Notes: a model not told the origin generated them from the sequence alone. Positions 53,701-61,999 are shown, counted from the stretch's first letter. The stretch: DNA of 64,000 nucleotides from Rhynochetos jubatus (GCA_027574665.1 CM050664.1:17882774-17946773), one strand, 5' to 3'. A program made the numbers and translations.

Positions 53701-56700
53701 CCGGAGATACTTACTGACAAAGATGATGGAAAACATCTGAGAAGCTTGTTGAAACTTCCAAAACCTCTTAATGAAAGGCAACATGAGCATTGGAAAAATG
53801 AGAAGAAGGCTGTAACCTTCTTTGATGATGTGACCGTCTATTTGTTTGATCAGGTATCCTTTTTTCTATTACTAAGTAATGTTTTTGTTGGTTTGGGGTT
53901 TTTAAGATGTGGTGGAACAGCTGAATATTTGTGGACACGTCGTTAAAAGATCGCTTGTGTAGGCGGGCACGGATCTGGTTGGTTGTGTGGGTCCTGGCTG
54001 CGTTGCAAACAAACGGCTCTGGGCTAGGTGCGGTTGTGTGGTGCTGGTGGAACAGCACTCTTACTTGAAGGGAAGGAGGGGTTTGCTTTGGGCAGGCTTG
54101 GCTGTACGTTGGTTTGGACCTTTAATTGCACGTGCTGAAGGAGACGTCTCTCAGTGACGCCTTTGATGTTTGTACGGTGTATTTAATTTGAATATGTGAG
54201 ACAGCATCCGTCTGGGCCAGACTTGATTCACTTATTTTACCAGAACGTTGTTGTAACTTTATAGAGCAGTTTGTTTAATGAGTTTGAGGACTTTTAAGTT
54301 CAAATGCCTTTATAAAAGAGGAAAAAGCCACACACCCCCGCGCCAACCTAACCACAACCTAACTCCGAATCTGTGTTGGCTAGCATTGAGGTAAATACAC
54401 CTTAAACCGTGATCAAAGGTGAGAACAGTATTTAAATAGTAATGCTATTTTTAATTAATGTGGCCTAAGTTCAGTGAAATACTGATCTGCTTACAAAATT
54501 CAAGGTTACCTTTGTTTTCCCTATCAGCTTTATCAATTTTTACCTTCTGTGACATGATAGAGGGGACCGTGATTTAACGTTACGGCAGCCAAACTAGTAC
54601 CGTGGGTTTGAAAGAACAGTCCCATTGTCGGGCTTTGCTGATGATGACGCACGTAAATAGTGGAGATAATTGTGCTTTGGGATAGAAAACATAAGTGATA
54701 CACTTGTGTTGAGGCGGTCTGTAGAATAGTAAACCTTTTGTCAGAGCGGAAGGAAAAAAATGAGCCGTTTAAACTGCTCTTAGTTCTTGAGCTCTTTACT
54801 TACTGTTACAGTAACTGATAAAATGTTGGCTACTTCAAATACCCGGCATACGAGTCTGTCTCTTTATCCTGAAGCATGATTAAAGGGTGTCTTTAAAAAA
54901 AAAAAAATTGGGAGATGGGAATAAGGCTTTATTAAATAGAACACCCCTACCTGTGTCAGGCTGATAAGGGAACCCTTTTCAACTGGCAGATGTTTTAGCT
55001 TTGTTCCTAGAAATACGAAACCTTGCTGTATCACAAAAAATACTTAAATTGTCATTTCCTCTGGGTGTTTTATTGTAGATTTGATCAACTTTCTTTATAA
55101 ATAGAAGTACATGCATATGCTTAACCTGTAACCCCAGGTTGTGCTGTGTGGCAATAACTTAAGCGTTTACAGACCCTTCAGTTCCATAGCAGATTTGATG
55201 ACGGGGTGGGGGAGTGTCTCCTTTGAAAGCTTGCGTTTATAGGTACGGCTATGTTGTGTGAATAAGAGTTAAATAAGCTGTTGTGTTTGCCTTAGGAAAC
55301 GCCAACTAAGGAGCTGGGAACTGGGGCAGCAGACTTGAACGGTGAAGGCTCGCACGGCGCTCCGGTTCCATCTTCGGGTTTTAGTTACTTAAACAGATTT
55401 GCAAACTCGGAAAGCTCAACAGATGAAGAAGGTACTTGAATGCAGATACACACAGCAAGGGCTGAGACTGTTTCATGCATGTTTTCAATGAAACGTCATT
55501 TAAATTAGATGTGACTTGTGGAGTCGCTGTACCATACAAGGTTGTGTCGCATCCTGAGCGTACGCTTCGGATACTAGTGTTACCGATTGTCCGAGCTTGT
55601 GCTGTAATACTGATTGTTTACGTATGCTGATTGTGGCTAGGATGTCTTGAGAGACAACCAAACTGTGGATGAGAAATCTGTGTGACCCCCAGGGCTGGAA
55701 CACAGAAGTTCCAGCAACATTAACGCAGTCTCCCAGGGGCTTGCTTTTAACACCGGGTATGACTTCACATTCCTGTAAACTGCCTTTTTTTTTCCCCAGG
55801 TGGGGGTTTTGAATGGGACGATGACTTCTCTTCTCCAGAGCCATCCTTTATATCGAAGGCAGCTAATAGTCTTATTAGTTCTAAACCACCTCTGCAGTCA
55901 TCAAAGTATTTCTCTCCACCTCCACCTTCCCGGACTCTCGATCAGAACTGGTCACATTCATCCCCTTATTCCAGATTTTCTATCTCTCCCGCAAACATGG
56001 CAAGCTTTTCTCTTACCCATCTTACAGATTCAGATATAGAGCAAGGAGGTAAGTGATTTAGTTATAATTATTTTTAGACTACAAATTAAAAGTTTTATGC
56101 AGAGATACAGTGATGGATATGACTAGTCTTGTTCTGGTTTAAATACTTAAAAAAGCATTTTTGACTCTATAAAAGTTACATCTGGTCTTGTATTCCAGTT
56201 AAGACAGAGCTTTCCATTTAAATTGAGATTATTTGCGTCCAAGTTGCTACGAATTTGCGGTTGGAAGTTCTACAGAACACTTACAGGATAAGCTCACAAT
56301 TTTTCTGTTCAAAAAAGAGTGCTAGGTTTATATAAACAATCTGCAGCCCTTAAGGACTTCTGTACAGCTGCCGCACTATGGCAGTTGAATAATTCTCATT
56401 ACTGCACTGTCATAAGACAGTTTTATTTTCATTGCACAAGGTGAGGATGCTAGGAACATCATGTTTCTGCCATTGTTGTCTAAGCTTATTTTACAGTTCA
56501 GTTTCTTTTCATATTGCTTCTTAGAAAGTGCATTTTTGACATTCTTTCATGAGTTGCAGCATGTTTTGTAGAGCTGTGAGTAAGATCGTTCCTGCTAGGA
56601 GAGCCAGACAATTTGCTCACAGAAGTATTGAGCACTGGCAGTATTTATTAACAGAAGCTTTCTTGCCTGTAACAAAAAGCTTTTTGTAAATCTGATACAC

Positions 56701-57194
56701 TTTGGAGGGTTAAGAGAAGCAAAAATAAGCAGCCTTGAATCAGTTCAGCATATTGTTGCTCTTGATAGAACGTTGCACTATTACAAATGAACATTACTGA
56801 TGGCTGAGCCTTGCTAATGGTCAATGTCCATAAAAAGGCAGTCAGTGTTTATGTGGAGTTGTATTGTTCTTGTGTTGTGCTTCTTGATTAGATAATGCTT
56901 GCTGCTTAGTAACGTAGAGATAAGAGGTTATTTTGGAGATCCTACATTGCCTGACATGTCCTAAGAAGTGACATTGAACTGTGCGATTCGAGCAGGTGTG
57001 TAAGTGTACCGAATGTTTAGAGTAGTTGAAAGCTCTGGGGAAAGATTAACCAAAACTTGGAAGTGCAAAAGAGCAGAGTGCCAAGTTCTAGGAAAAGTCT
57101 TATGAAGAAGCGAGGGTTGCGCAGAAGAATCTCACTGTACCTTATGACCTTTCCCCTACTAATAGGAAGCAGTGAAGATGGAGAAAAAGATTAA
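17573..57194 (+). CDS. LMTK2: LMTK2, lemur tyrosine kinase 2 (14 coding exons, 1507 aa)
   Basis: Membrane-anchored kinase of the lemur family. Despite its name, family work describes Ser/Thr kinase activity, endosomal location, binding of myosin VI, and binding of protein phosphatase 1 with inhibitor-2. The frame joins 17573-17723, 32690-32814, 33589-33733, 35479-35552, 36077-36195, 37581-37668, 45394-45527, 48255-48339, 48957-49078, 50522-50671, 50937-53853, 55296-55431, 55800-56048 and 57166-57194. Visible parts: hydrophobic leader (about 27-37), transmembrane helix (about 62-84), glycine loop GNGWFG (159-164), lysine K183, catalytic loop HSDLALRN (278-285), DYG (298-300), APE (325-327), acidic Ser-rich tail, [14 protein letters not shown] (1019-1032), PP1 motif KAVTF (1355-1359) and a conserved C-terminus SSEDGEKD. 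Length matches mammalian LMTK2. No frameshift or internal stop. I chose the ATG at 17573 because it starts the hydrophobic leader. Confidence 0.97.
17724..23740 (+). other. LMTK2: LMTK2 intron 1, first part
   Basis: Intron 1 is 14,966 bases in total. Its first 300 bases belong to the CpG island and are G-rich on the coding strand, with G runs at 17733-17738 (6) and 17756-17767 (12). Beyond about 18.1 kb the sequence becomes ordinary. I see no alternative exon, RNA gene or named repeat from there to the LTR at 23741. Confidence 0.7.
23741..24296 (+). mobile_element. Solo LTR of an avian endogenous retrovirus, sense, in intron 1
   Basis: About 556 bases bounded by TG and CA. Read in the sense direction it matches the same LTR family as 15826-16372: 'tgtattgggtctgg', 'ggggacacagccaggccag', 'gaccccaactgactaaggg', 'ggatattccacgccatatga', 'attaaactgcctttatc'. 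The promoter TATA box of the family appears lost here (gagtaataacagct in its place). An AATAAA (24134-24139) in the R-like part remains, in the sense direction of LMTK2. No retroviral coding region flanks it and no clean target duplication is visible. Confidence 0.85.
24297..26986 (+). other. LMTK2: LMTK2 intron 1, middle part
   Basis: AT-leaning intronic sequence between two LTRs. I see no exon, RNA gene or further repeat that I can name; a short T run lies near 25447-25458. Confidence 0.6.
26987..28068 (-). mobile_element. Large avian ERV LTR (about 1.1 kb), antisense, in intron 1
   Basis: The + strand text carries, in order, the landmarks of a long bird LTR as I remember it: 'ccaggtgcccaccaa', 'gagataaggacagg', an AT-rich 'tagtttaatttagcaatca', a pyrimidine-rich block, and then a long GC-rich part built from degenerate units like 'ctccagcgtggggtccctcc'. 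It ends near 'aaaacctggccacaca'. The retroviral sense is the minus strand. The open frame of 170 codons at 27299-27811 comes from these units and is not a host gene. The ends (TG at 26987, CA at 28068) are approximate. Confidence 0.8.
28069..32689 (+). other. LMTK2: LMTK2 intron 1, last part
   Basis: AT-rich intron sequence to the acceptor gttttttag at 32681-32689. I see no exon, RNA gene or named repeat. Confidence 0.6.
32690..32814 (+). CDS. LMTK2: LMTK2 exon 2: transmembrane segment (aa 51-92)
   Basis: Begins in phase 1, so its first two bases complete Gly51. It encodes EGATAEV, then the hydrophobic helix [20 protein letters not shown] (about 60-79), then [13 protein letters not shown]. 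The helix is followed by cysteines that could be palmitoylated (inference) and a charged stretch, as expected for the cytoplasmic side. Bounded by a tttttag acceptor and an AAG|GTAAGC donor. Ends in phase 0. Confidence 0.96.
32815..33588 (+). other. LMTK2: LMTK2 intron 2 (774 bases)
   Basis: GT-AG intron with a pyrimidine-rich acceptor (cttttttccag). Nothing else is recognised inside. Confidence 0.85.
33589..33733 (+). CDS. LMTK2: LMTK2 exon 3: acidic juxtamembrane region (aa 93-140)
   Basis: Encodes [20 protein letters not shown], then [18 protein letters not shown]. This acidic juxtamembrane block is a recognisable LMTK2 region. Donor is CAG|GTAAAA. If the donor were not used, the frame would continue 37 codons to a stop at 33844, giving a truncated protein that lacks the kinase domain. 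The exon ends in phase 1. Confidence 0.96.
33734..35478 (+). other. LMTK2: LMTK2 intron 3 (1745 bases)
   Basis: GT-AG intron. Acceptor is tgtgacag, preceded by an unusual GT/TG-rich tract (tttgttgtgttgtgtgtg) in place of a pyrimidine tract. No repeat or gene recognised. Confidence 0.8.
35479..35552 (+). CDS. LMTK2: LMTK2 exon 4: glycine-rich loop (aa 141-165)
   Basis: A 74-base exon encoding [20 protein letters not shown] and then GWFGK. GNGWFG (159-164) is the ATP-binding glycine loop of the kinase domain. Donor is AAG|GTGAGA. Frame is conserved across both junctions, ending in phase 0. Confidence 0.96.
35553..36076 (+). other. LMTK2: LMTK2 intron 4 (524 bases)
   Basis: Short GT-AG intron with a good pyrimidine-rich acceptor (tgttctcttctccag). 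Nothing else is recognised. Confidence 0.85.
36077..36195 (+). CDS. LMTK2: LMTK2 exon 5: kinase N-lobe with K183 (aa 166-204)
   Basis: Encodes [20 protein letters not shown] and then [19 protein letters not shown]. Lys183 in VIVKEL is the expected ATP-positioning lysine (VAIK-like). A glutamate in NGEPY (E202) may be the helix-C partner, by analogy with related kinases. Donor is TTA|GTAAGT; the exon ends in phase 2 and Tyr205 is split across the junction. Confidence 0.96.
36196..37580 (+). other. LMTK2: LMTK2 intron 5 (1385 bases)
   Basis: GT-AG intron ending in a pyrimidine-rich acceptor (tttttgcactccag). No repeat or gene recognised. Confidence 0.8.
37581..37668 (+). CDS. LMTK2: LMTK2 exon 6: kinase N-lobe and hinge (aa 205-234)
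   Basis: Encodes [20 protein letters not shown] and then LLVFEFCDL. 'HPNVLQC' and '[12 protein letters not shown]' (continued in exon 7) follow the beta-4/beta-5 strands and hinge of tyrosine-kinase-like domains. Donor is TTG|GTAAGT; phase 0. Confidence 0.96.
37669..42539 (+). other. LMTK2: LMTK2 intron 6, first part
   Basis: Intron 6 is 7725 bases in total. This part is ordinary intronic sequence. An antisense open frame of 172 codons at 39774-40292 has no family resemblance and is compatible with chance. Confidence 0.65.
42540..43410 (-). mobile_element. CR1 LINE fragment, antisense, in intron 6
   Basis: Read on the minus strand this is the C-terminal part of CR1 ORF2 and the following region. 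Residues decoded at 43059-43328 include '[11 protein letters not shown]', '[16 protein letters not shown]' and '[14 protein letters not shown]', a recognisable CR1 reverse-transcriptase C-terminal block. On the + strand 'tttctccaggctgaataagc' and 'tctgctgaacttgttccag' are typical CR1 text. The copy is broken by stops and frameshifts, lacks its 5' part and is inactive. Confidence 0.88.
43411..45393 (+). other. LMTK2: LMTK2 intron 6, last part
   Basis: Ordinary sequence with a G12 homopolymer at 44795-44806. The acceptor is cttcttttacag, ending at 45393. No alternative exon is recognised. Confidence 0.7.
45394..45527 (+). CDS. LMTK2: LMTK2 exon 7: kinase C-lobe start (aa 235-278)
   Basis: Encodes [20 protein letters not shown], then [20 protein letters not shown] and NFVH. 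His278 is the first residue of the catalytic loop; the following Ser279 codon is split by intron 7. GDLKTYL is the helix-D region. Donor is TAG|GTATGC; the exon ends in phase 2. Confidence 0.96.
45528..48254 (+). other. LMTK2: LMTK2 intron 7 (2727 bases)
   Basis: GT-AG intron. Near its start lies an LTR scrap (45655-45725). A G-rich tract (8 G, T, 7 G) is at 47631-47646. The acceptor is tttgcttttccag. No exon or RNA gene recognised. Confidence 0.75.
45655..45725 (-). mobile_element. Short LTR scrap, same family as 15826-16372
   Basis: 'tgttgtcctggcttaacc' followed by a block like 'cacccagccactcactcacc' and a C-rich run resembles the TG-end of the LTR family found at 15826 and 23741. Sequence beyond about 45725 no longer aligns convincingly. 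It looks like a decayed or truncated copy. Confidence 0.5.
48255..48339 (+). CDS. LMTK2: LMTK2 exon 8: catalytic loop and DYG motif (aa 279-307)
   Basis: Encodes (S)[20 protein letters not shown] and then GIGFSRYK. Together with His278 this gives HSDLALRN, in which the usual HRD arginine is serine, as in known LMTK2 proteins. Asp280 is the expected catalytic base and Asn285 the metal ligand. DYG (298-300) replaces DFG. The essential catalytic aspartates are present, so the kinase is predicted to be active. Donor is AAG|GTAAGT; phase 0. Confidence 0.97.
48340..48956 (+). other. LMTK2: LMTK2 intron 8 (617 bases)
   Basis: GT-AG intron. The acceptor (caacaatttag) has only a weak pyrimidine tract immediately before it, although a T-rich run lies slightly upstream. 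Nothing else is recognised. Confidence 0.8.
48957..49078 (+). CDS. LMTK2: LMTK2 exon 9: activation segment (aa 308-347)
   Basis: Encodes [20 protein letters not shown] and then [20 protein letters not shown]. '[10 protein letters not shown]' is the P+1 loop and APE motif of tyrosine-kinase-like domains, and Tyr310 lies in the activation loop. Donor is ATG|GTATGT; Trp348 is split across intron 9. Confidence 0.96.
49079..50521 (+). other. LMTK2: LMTK2 intron 9 (1443 bases)
   Basis: GT-AG intron ending in tgctgctccttttcag. No repeat or gene recognised. Confidence 0.8.
50522..50671 (+). CDS. LMTK2: LMTK2 exon 10: kinase C-lobe (aa 348-397)
   Basis: Encodes (W)[20 protein letters not shown], then [20 protein letters not shown] and RLEQPYSDR. 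'[11 protein letters not shown]' is the helix-F region, with the usual structural motif. Donor is ATG|GTAAAC; Trp398 is split by the 265-base intron 10 (50672-50936). Confidence 0.96.
50937..53853 (+). CDS. LMTK2: LMTK2 exon 11: end of kinase domain and long tail (aa 398-1370)
   Basis: A 2917-base exon. It starts inside the kinase domain ([20 protein letters not shown]) and then encodes the long disordered tail. Landmarks: '[14 protein letters not shown]', '[19 protein letters not shown]', [14 protein letters not shown] (1019-1032), [15 protein letters not shown] (1095-1109), '[20 protein letters not shown]', a strongly acidic block (1281-1298), and KAVTF (1355-1359), a protein phosphatase 1 docking motif. 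The open frame extends upstream to an ATG at 50911, but the tttgtacag acceptor ending at 50936 marks the true exon start. The donor is CAG|GTATCC, and the frame would run 30 codons into intron 11. Confidence 0.97.
53854..55295 (+). other. LMTK2: LMTK2 intron 11 (1442 bases)
   Basis: GT-AG intron. The LMTK2 frame stays open for 30 codons (stop at 53944-53946), with a hydrophobic start [23 protein letters not shown] hexamers occur further downstream in the intron. No repeat recognised. Confidence 0.8.
55296..55431 (+). CDS. LMTK2: LMTK2 exon 12 (aa 1371-1415)
   Basis: Encodes [20 protein letters not shown], a less conserved stretch, and '[16 protein letters not shown]'. The SESSTDEE acidic serine cluster is a recognisable LMTK2 segment and a plausible casein kinase 2 target (inference). 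Donor is AAG|GTACTT; ends in phase 1. Confidence 0.95.
55432..55799 (+). other. LMTK2: LMTK2 intron 12 (368 bases)
   Basis: Short GT-AG intron with a strong poly-T/C acceptor (tttttttttccccag). Nothing else is recognised. Confidence 0.85.
55800..56048 (+). CDS. LMTK2: LMTK2 exon 13: conserved C-terminal region (aa 1416-1498)
   Basis: Encodes [17 protein letters not shown], then '[20 protein letters not shown]' and '[18 protein letters not shown]' and '[11 protein letters not shown]'. Several Ser-Pro sites (FSSPEP, YFSPPP, SISPAN) fit proline-directed phosphorylation, and cdk5/p35 is a known regulator of LMTK2. The tail of the family also carries the myosin VI interaction. Donor is GAG|GTAAGT; phase 1. 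Confidence 0.96.
56049..57165 (+). other. LMTK2: LMTK2 intron 13 (1117 bases)
   Basis: GT-AG intron ending in cctttcccctactaatag, which puts a branch-like ctaat very close to the acceptor. No repeat recognised. Confidence 0.8.
57166..57194 (+). CDS. LMTK2: LMTK2 exon 14, coding part (aa 1499-1507 and stop)
   Basis: After the split Gly1499 it encodes SSEDGEKD and then TAA at 57192-57194. The same C-terminal end is found in mammalian LMTK2 as I know it, so the annotated end is secure. The rest of this exon is the 3' untranslated region. Confidence 0.95.
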
Positions 57195-58531
57195 ATGAAT
57201 TAAAACTTCCTTGGACTACAGACATAAAACACACAGGCTTTGTCTGAAAGTTTTTATCTGAACTGTGGATCTTCCTGGAGTAACACAGGTAATCAAGAAG
57301 TACTAAGAAATGAAAGTAAACACTGAAAGCAATGTTAAATCAGGACATTAATTTGAATGTGTATTTAACTGTGTAATGTATTTTTAAATCAGTGCAATTC
57401 TGCTTTTCATTGAAAGATGATTCTGCCGCTGTTTTCAAGTACTTGAAGTATTTTTCAGATAAGAAACAAGTAAAGCAATTACACTACGGTCTGGTTTATG
57501 TATGAGATTGTATAATATTCTTTTTATATTTTTCCATGTAGTTCATTACCTATTTGAACATACACCTGTTGTAGAATTGTGTATAACGGTCCTGTGCAGC
57601 AGGTGGCTGTGTTGCTGAAACGGTATGAATGATAGTTGATCAGTAGTGAGCCATATTTATTCAGAAAGATACCACTACATATTACTTTGCTTATTACAAT
57701 TGCACTATGGATTATTCTTCCTTTATTTCCTGATGATGTACAGAACTGAAATCTTAACTCCTTCAAGGAAAATAAGACAAGTTGAATTGGCCCAGTTACC
57801 CAGTTTGATTTGTCCTTTTTGTAGCCTTTGCTATGCACGGTACTTGTAAAACGTACGTAACTTCTGAGTGTTATGTTAGACTTGCTGAAATCTTATCTTC
57901 AGTACCATTTCTAAATGATAATGATAATAGATTGATTTAGTGTTCACGTTTTATAGGAAACTGGAAAAGAACATACGATATACTCTGGAATTTTTAGCTG
58001 AAAGAGATGATGTCTCTTAATTCCTGACTATGATCCTACTGACTGCTTAAACTGTAATAGCATCTGACTATATCATAATTAAGGGCCTTCCAGTTTTTAC
58101 TACAAATTCTGCCTTGGAGAGAGAGGAGGAAAAATTGGCTGCACGAAACTGTGGTATTCATGAATCTTACAAAAAGACTAATTTCAGTAGACTGGATTTG
58201 GGCACACTGGGCCCTTCAGTTGTACCTCCTGTGAATTTTGAAGCTCACTCTTCTGCTGACCACAGGTTGGGGCTGCCACTGGGGCCTGTGGTAAATCTAC
58301 CTCTCAGTGATGTTACGACAATTAAGAATTAGTTTAATGGTTAATGCCCACTTTTGCACCCTTTATAAGGCCAGACCTATTCAAGATGTCTGCAAGGCTC
58401 CGTGGTGCATCTTGAAATACAAACTGACCCAAAGATGCCGTGAAGTTTCCTCTGACGCTGCCTGTAGGGAAGGGAATATTTTAACCTTCATGCTCTACCA
58501 TGCATTTAGCTAGTTTAATCCTTTAAACTGC

Positions 58532-58547
58532 GGGGGGGGGGGGGGGG
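58532..58547 (+). repeat. G16 homopolymer in the 3' UTR
   Basis: Sixteen consecutive G residues preceded by 'aactgc' and followed by 'aacaaatcc'. It is unusual in an otherwise AT-rich 3' UTR. In RNA such a tract can form G-quadruplex structures. Homopolymer length is also prone to sequencing error. Confidence 0.9.
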
Positions 58548-61160
58548 AACAAATCCTTAATTATTACTCCAGAGTGAGTTCAGTTGAGAAACAAATCCCT
58601 GACCTCTTGGAATGCCTTATGCAGCTGTGGATCTGTAGGAAACTCTGACAGGAACAGTTCACCTGGCTTTGTATTTTGTATTTTAGTGTACTAAATTTTG
58701 TGGTTTAGTGTACTAAAATACTTTTTTTAGTCTACTAAATGAACTAAAATACGAAGTATGTTGTGCTGTAGTGGCTGTTTTGGCAGGGCTTCAGTATAAT
58801 GGTGGTCCAAGTGCTCTGTATTCAGATCCAGTCACCAGAGGATTTTCATCGTGTGAAGTATGGCAGGACTAGATATTTTCAGATGTGTAAAGTTTGGTTT
58901 TGTATACCTCTGTATGCATTTCGAATTTTTAAGTGTGTTTTAAAATGACAGGAAGACGGGAATATGTGAATAGTTGTTTTTCTAGCATTGCTTAGCCCTT
59001 AGCCAGAATGGTTTCCATACGGATCAAAAGGGAATGATTTAGTTATGTTATTTCAAGTTGCCAATGTATTGTTGAGGTAGATAACTTGTTCTGACGAGGC
59101 ACTAAGGTTTGGAGCTAGTCAGGACTGTTCTTCAGCATGAAGTGAGGAACTGGCTTTTTCATGGACTTTCCCCAAAACTTGATTTAAGAGGCAAAGCCAA
59201 GTAGTTCTTAGTCCAGGCCTACAGTATATACTGTAGAGGGTTTACGGAAGCTGTGCGCTACTCTCCGTATTTTATAATGTAGGCAGTAGATTTTGTACAC
59301 AAATTATTGCTTAGGAATTCCATAATTTCAGTGTTAAACTCCCGGACAGAGCTAGATTAAGGTATTTCATCTCTCTTCCGTAATTCTCACCGTACTTAAA
59401 GTATGGAAAATGAAAACTAAGAATGAAACCCCGTAATGGTCTGCAAAGAACATGTGGGCTTATCAGCCTTGCGTGGTGAAAAAGCTGCTGCATGAGACCT
59501 GGAGTTCAGCTTTAAATTTGAATAACTTGGATTAAAAAACAGTCCACGGTTAAAGAAACGCTTGGACTCCAGAGTGTTACAATTTAGTTGCGCATTTTGT
59601 TCCTTACAATTCTGGAAAATCAGACGTTTATCTTGAACATCAGGAATTTCCCTTGCTTGATGGAAATCTAAGGTTCTTATTCTTTACCCGGGGTTAAAGA
59701 AATCCTTACACAGGAAGCGAAAGTGTACTGCTTTGTCCGAGTGGGCTCATTGCCGACGAGTTGCCAAAGGAGCACTTTCTCCAAACGGCGCCGGGATGTG
59801 TATGAGATTAAGCAAGGCAATGTCCTATTTAGAGACAGTTAAGGCTGACTGGCCTCACCCGGACGATGAATTTGGATCTCAGTAATCCAGTGGGCTGGGT
59901 TGCAATAATATGAGGTAAGTGTATGGTTAGAAATCTGATCAGCTACTAGCAATATCTCACTATCTGCCTAGCAGTCAGTGGCACAATGAAGACGAATCAG
60001 TAATTCCAACACGTTACATCATAATAGGGGGATTTGTTACAAATCATCCGTTAAGCTGTATGTGATTTCTTGCACTAGCTACCTAAGCATGGTTTCCGTT
60101 TCAGAAGTACATGTATCTATTTTCAATGGTTTATTATGAGGACTGGTTCTGTTTTAATTCCTTCTCTAGTAGAAAACCTTGGTTATTTGAATACTGAAGG
60201 CGTTGTCTCAATTTGGCTACTAAAGTTACGTAAAAGATCGGATTTTTCCCACCTAAGGAAGTCTGCTCAGAAATGAGGATCTGTAGTGAGAAGCCAACAG
60301 AGCGAGTGTCCAGTTGTAATGGAAACACCTGTACTCTCCCCAGGCCGCAGATACGTTGTGTGTGCAACTGCCATTTTCATGGAAATGAGTGGATTAAACA
60401 CTTTTTCATATCCTTGTTGATGCACTAACAAAAGCCATTTAAGCCTCATCCTTTTTATCAGTATTTTTAGCGGATTTTTATGTAGTACTCAATCTTTTTC
60501 ATGAGGAGGCTGGTTGGTAGAAAGACCTTTTTTTTTTTTTTTTTGTGATTAAGCACTACGCTAAAACGTCAGCATTGTCAGGTGTTAGTGACATGGCTAT
60601 TTTTGTTGGAGTTGGTGAAAGGTGGAATCAAAGTATATTAGCCTTATAAGAAATAGCCTTAAATAAGAATGGAGGGTACAAAATTACTTCAGCTTTAAGT
60701 CATACAGAAATATCCTTGTATGTTACTGATTTTGGTACAAGACTGGAAAAAATCTAGAGGAGAGTCAAACATCATATAAACTTATTGAAAATAAGTATTT
60801 GTAATACCAGCAGCCTGTTTTTCAGAAACTTGAATATGACTTTTGTTTATGAAATTGTTTGAACTTGCACAGATGTAGGTGTAACTTAAATGATAAATGG
60901 TACTGATGTGTGTGTATATATCATGTTTAATTCTATTTGTAAATGAGAAACTATGTAACAAAATCATAGGTATGAGGTTTTCCTATTGTAATTTAATACA
61001 GGTATGAGGTTTATGGCAATATATCATAGTTAATGAAATTTCAGGTCAAAATGTCTTTAAATTGTGTACATTTTTAAATTGTAATTTCTACTGTATATTG
61101 ATTATCATGCATAGTGTGATTCAAGAAACTGCTTGTAATTTAAAAATATTTAATATTAAA

Positions 61161-61166
61161 AATAAA
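61161..61166 (+). terminator. LMTK2: LMTK2 polyadenylation signal AATAAA
   Basis: AATAAA is preceded by ATTAAA (61155-61160) in a very AT-rich stretch. It is followed about 25 bases later by a T/GT-rich element (tttgtctatgtttgttcatt). This is the usual arrangement of signal, cleavage site (near 61180) and downstream element. It is the best signal I saw after the stop codon. Confidence 0.8.
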
Positions 61167-61182
61167 ATACAGTTATATATTT

Positions 61183-61999
61183 ATAATCTCTTTGTCTATG
61201 TTTGTTCATTCTTGAACAGGTGCCAGCAATGGATCAGGTCCACAGTATAATTCTACTGTAAAATAGATTGGTTAGTGTCCAGATGTTGAGAAAGTACCAA
61301 AAGCTCAAAGCTGCGGTCCCAGCAGGCGAGCCTACGCTGAATAGTGTAGTTGCCTTTACTTCTAATACCACCCTTGTGTCACTCTCAGGTAACGTGTATG
61401 CGCAGTCAGTAGAGAAGCAGCACTTGAAGTTCAAACTGTGATTCTGAAAACTGAATGTTGCTTTTGAGTCCAGAGTTCAGCATCTGTAGGAAGAATGGAG
61501 ATTTCAGATTTTTTAAGCGCCCTTCAGCAAACAGGTTAATGATGTGTTTTCTCAGTTATTTGATTTATTCTAGAAGGTGGTTTTAATGTTTTGGGGTTTT
61601 TTAATCCAATTTTATGTGCTGAATGGACCTAAACTCACCAGGTAAATGTAGTACTTGGATCTGTTGGTAGCTTCTTTCACATGAGATTGAGTCTTGTTCA
61701 GCCTGGGCACTCTGAGGCAGGAGAGGGCTGGGTTTTTTTCCCTTCACTTATTAACCATTGAAGTTGTGATGACATACAGCAGCAATGTCAGTAGCTCACG
61801 GTGGCTGTGGTGGAAGCCCATGCATTGTATCGCAGCTGTTCCGAGTGCTGGCAACAGCTGAACCTGGGAATGAGAAAGGGGTATCAAGGTGGCTTAATTT
61901 CATTCGGTAAAATGGAACTACTGTGCTGAAATTGGACCAGGACAGTGGTCAGTATTGAGAACAGGTGTAAAAGGTCCCATGGCACTACGTTGGCCATGT
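61183..61999. other. Intergenic after LMTK2, nothing recognised
   Basis: About 0.8 kb of ordinary sequence between the LMTK2 polyadenylation site and the downstream CpG island. No exon, RNA gene or named repeat is recognised. Confidence 0.6.

Larger units (their letters stand above)
57195..61182 (+). other. LMTK2: LMTK2 3' untranslated region (about 4 kb)
   Basis: Unspliced, AT-leaning sequence runs from the stop codon to the AATAAA at 61161. Its length is similar to the long 3' UTR of mammalian LMTK2 mRNA. It contains a G16 run (58532-58547), a T17 run (60528-60544), a Pumilio-type TGTATATA (60913-60920) and a 13-base direct repeat (60968-60980 and 61000-61012). The open frames here are short and not conserved-looking. 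The exact cleavage site is inferred. Confidence 0.8.
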
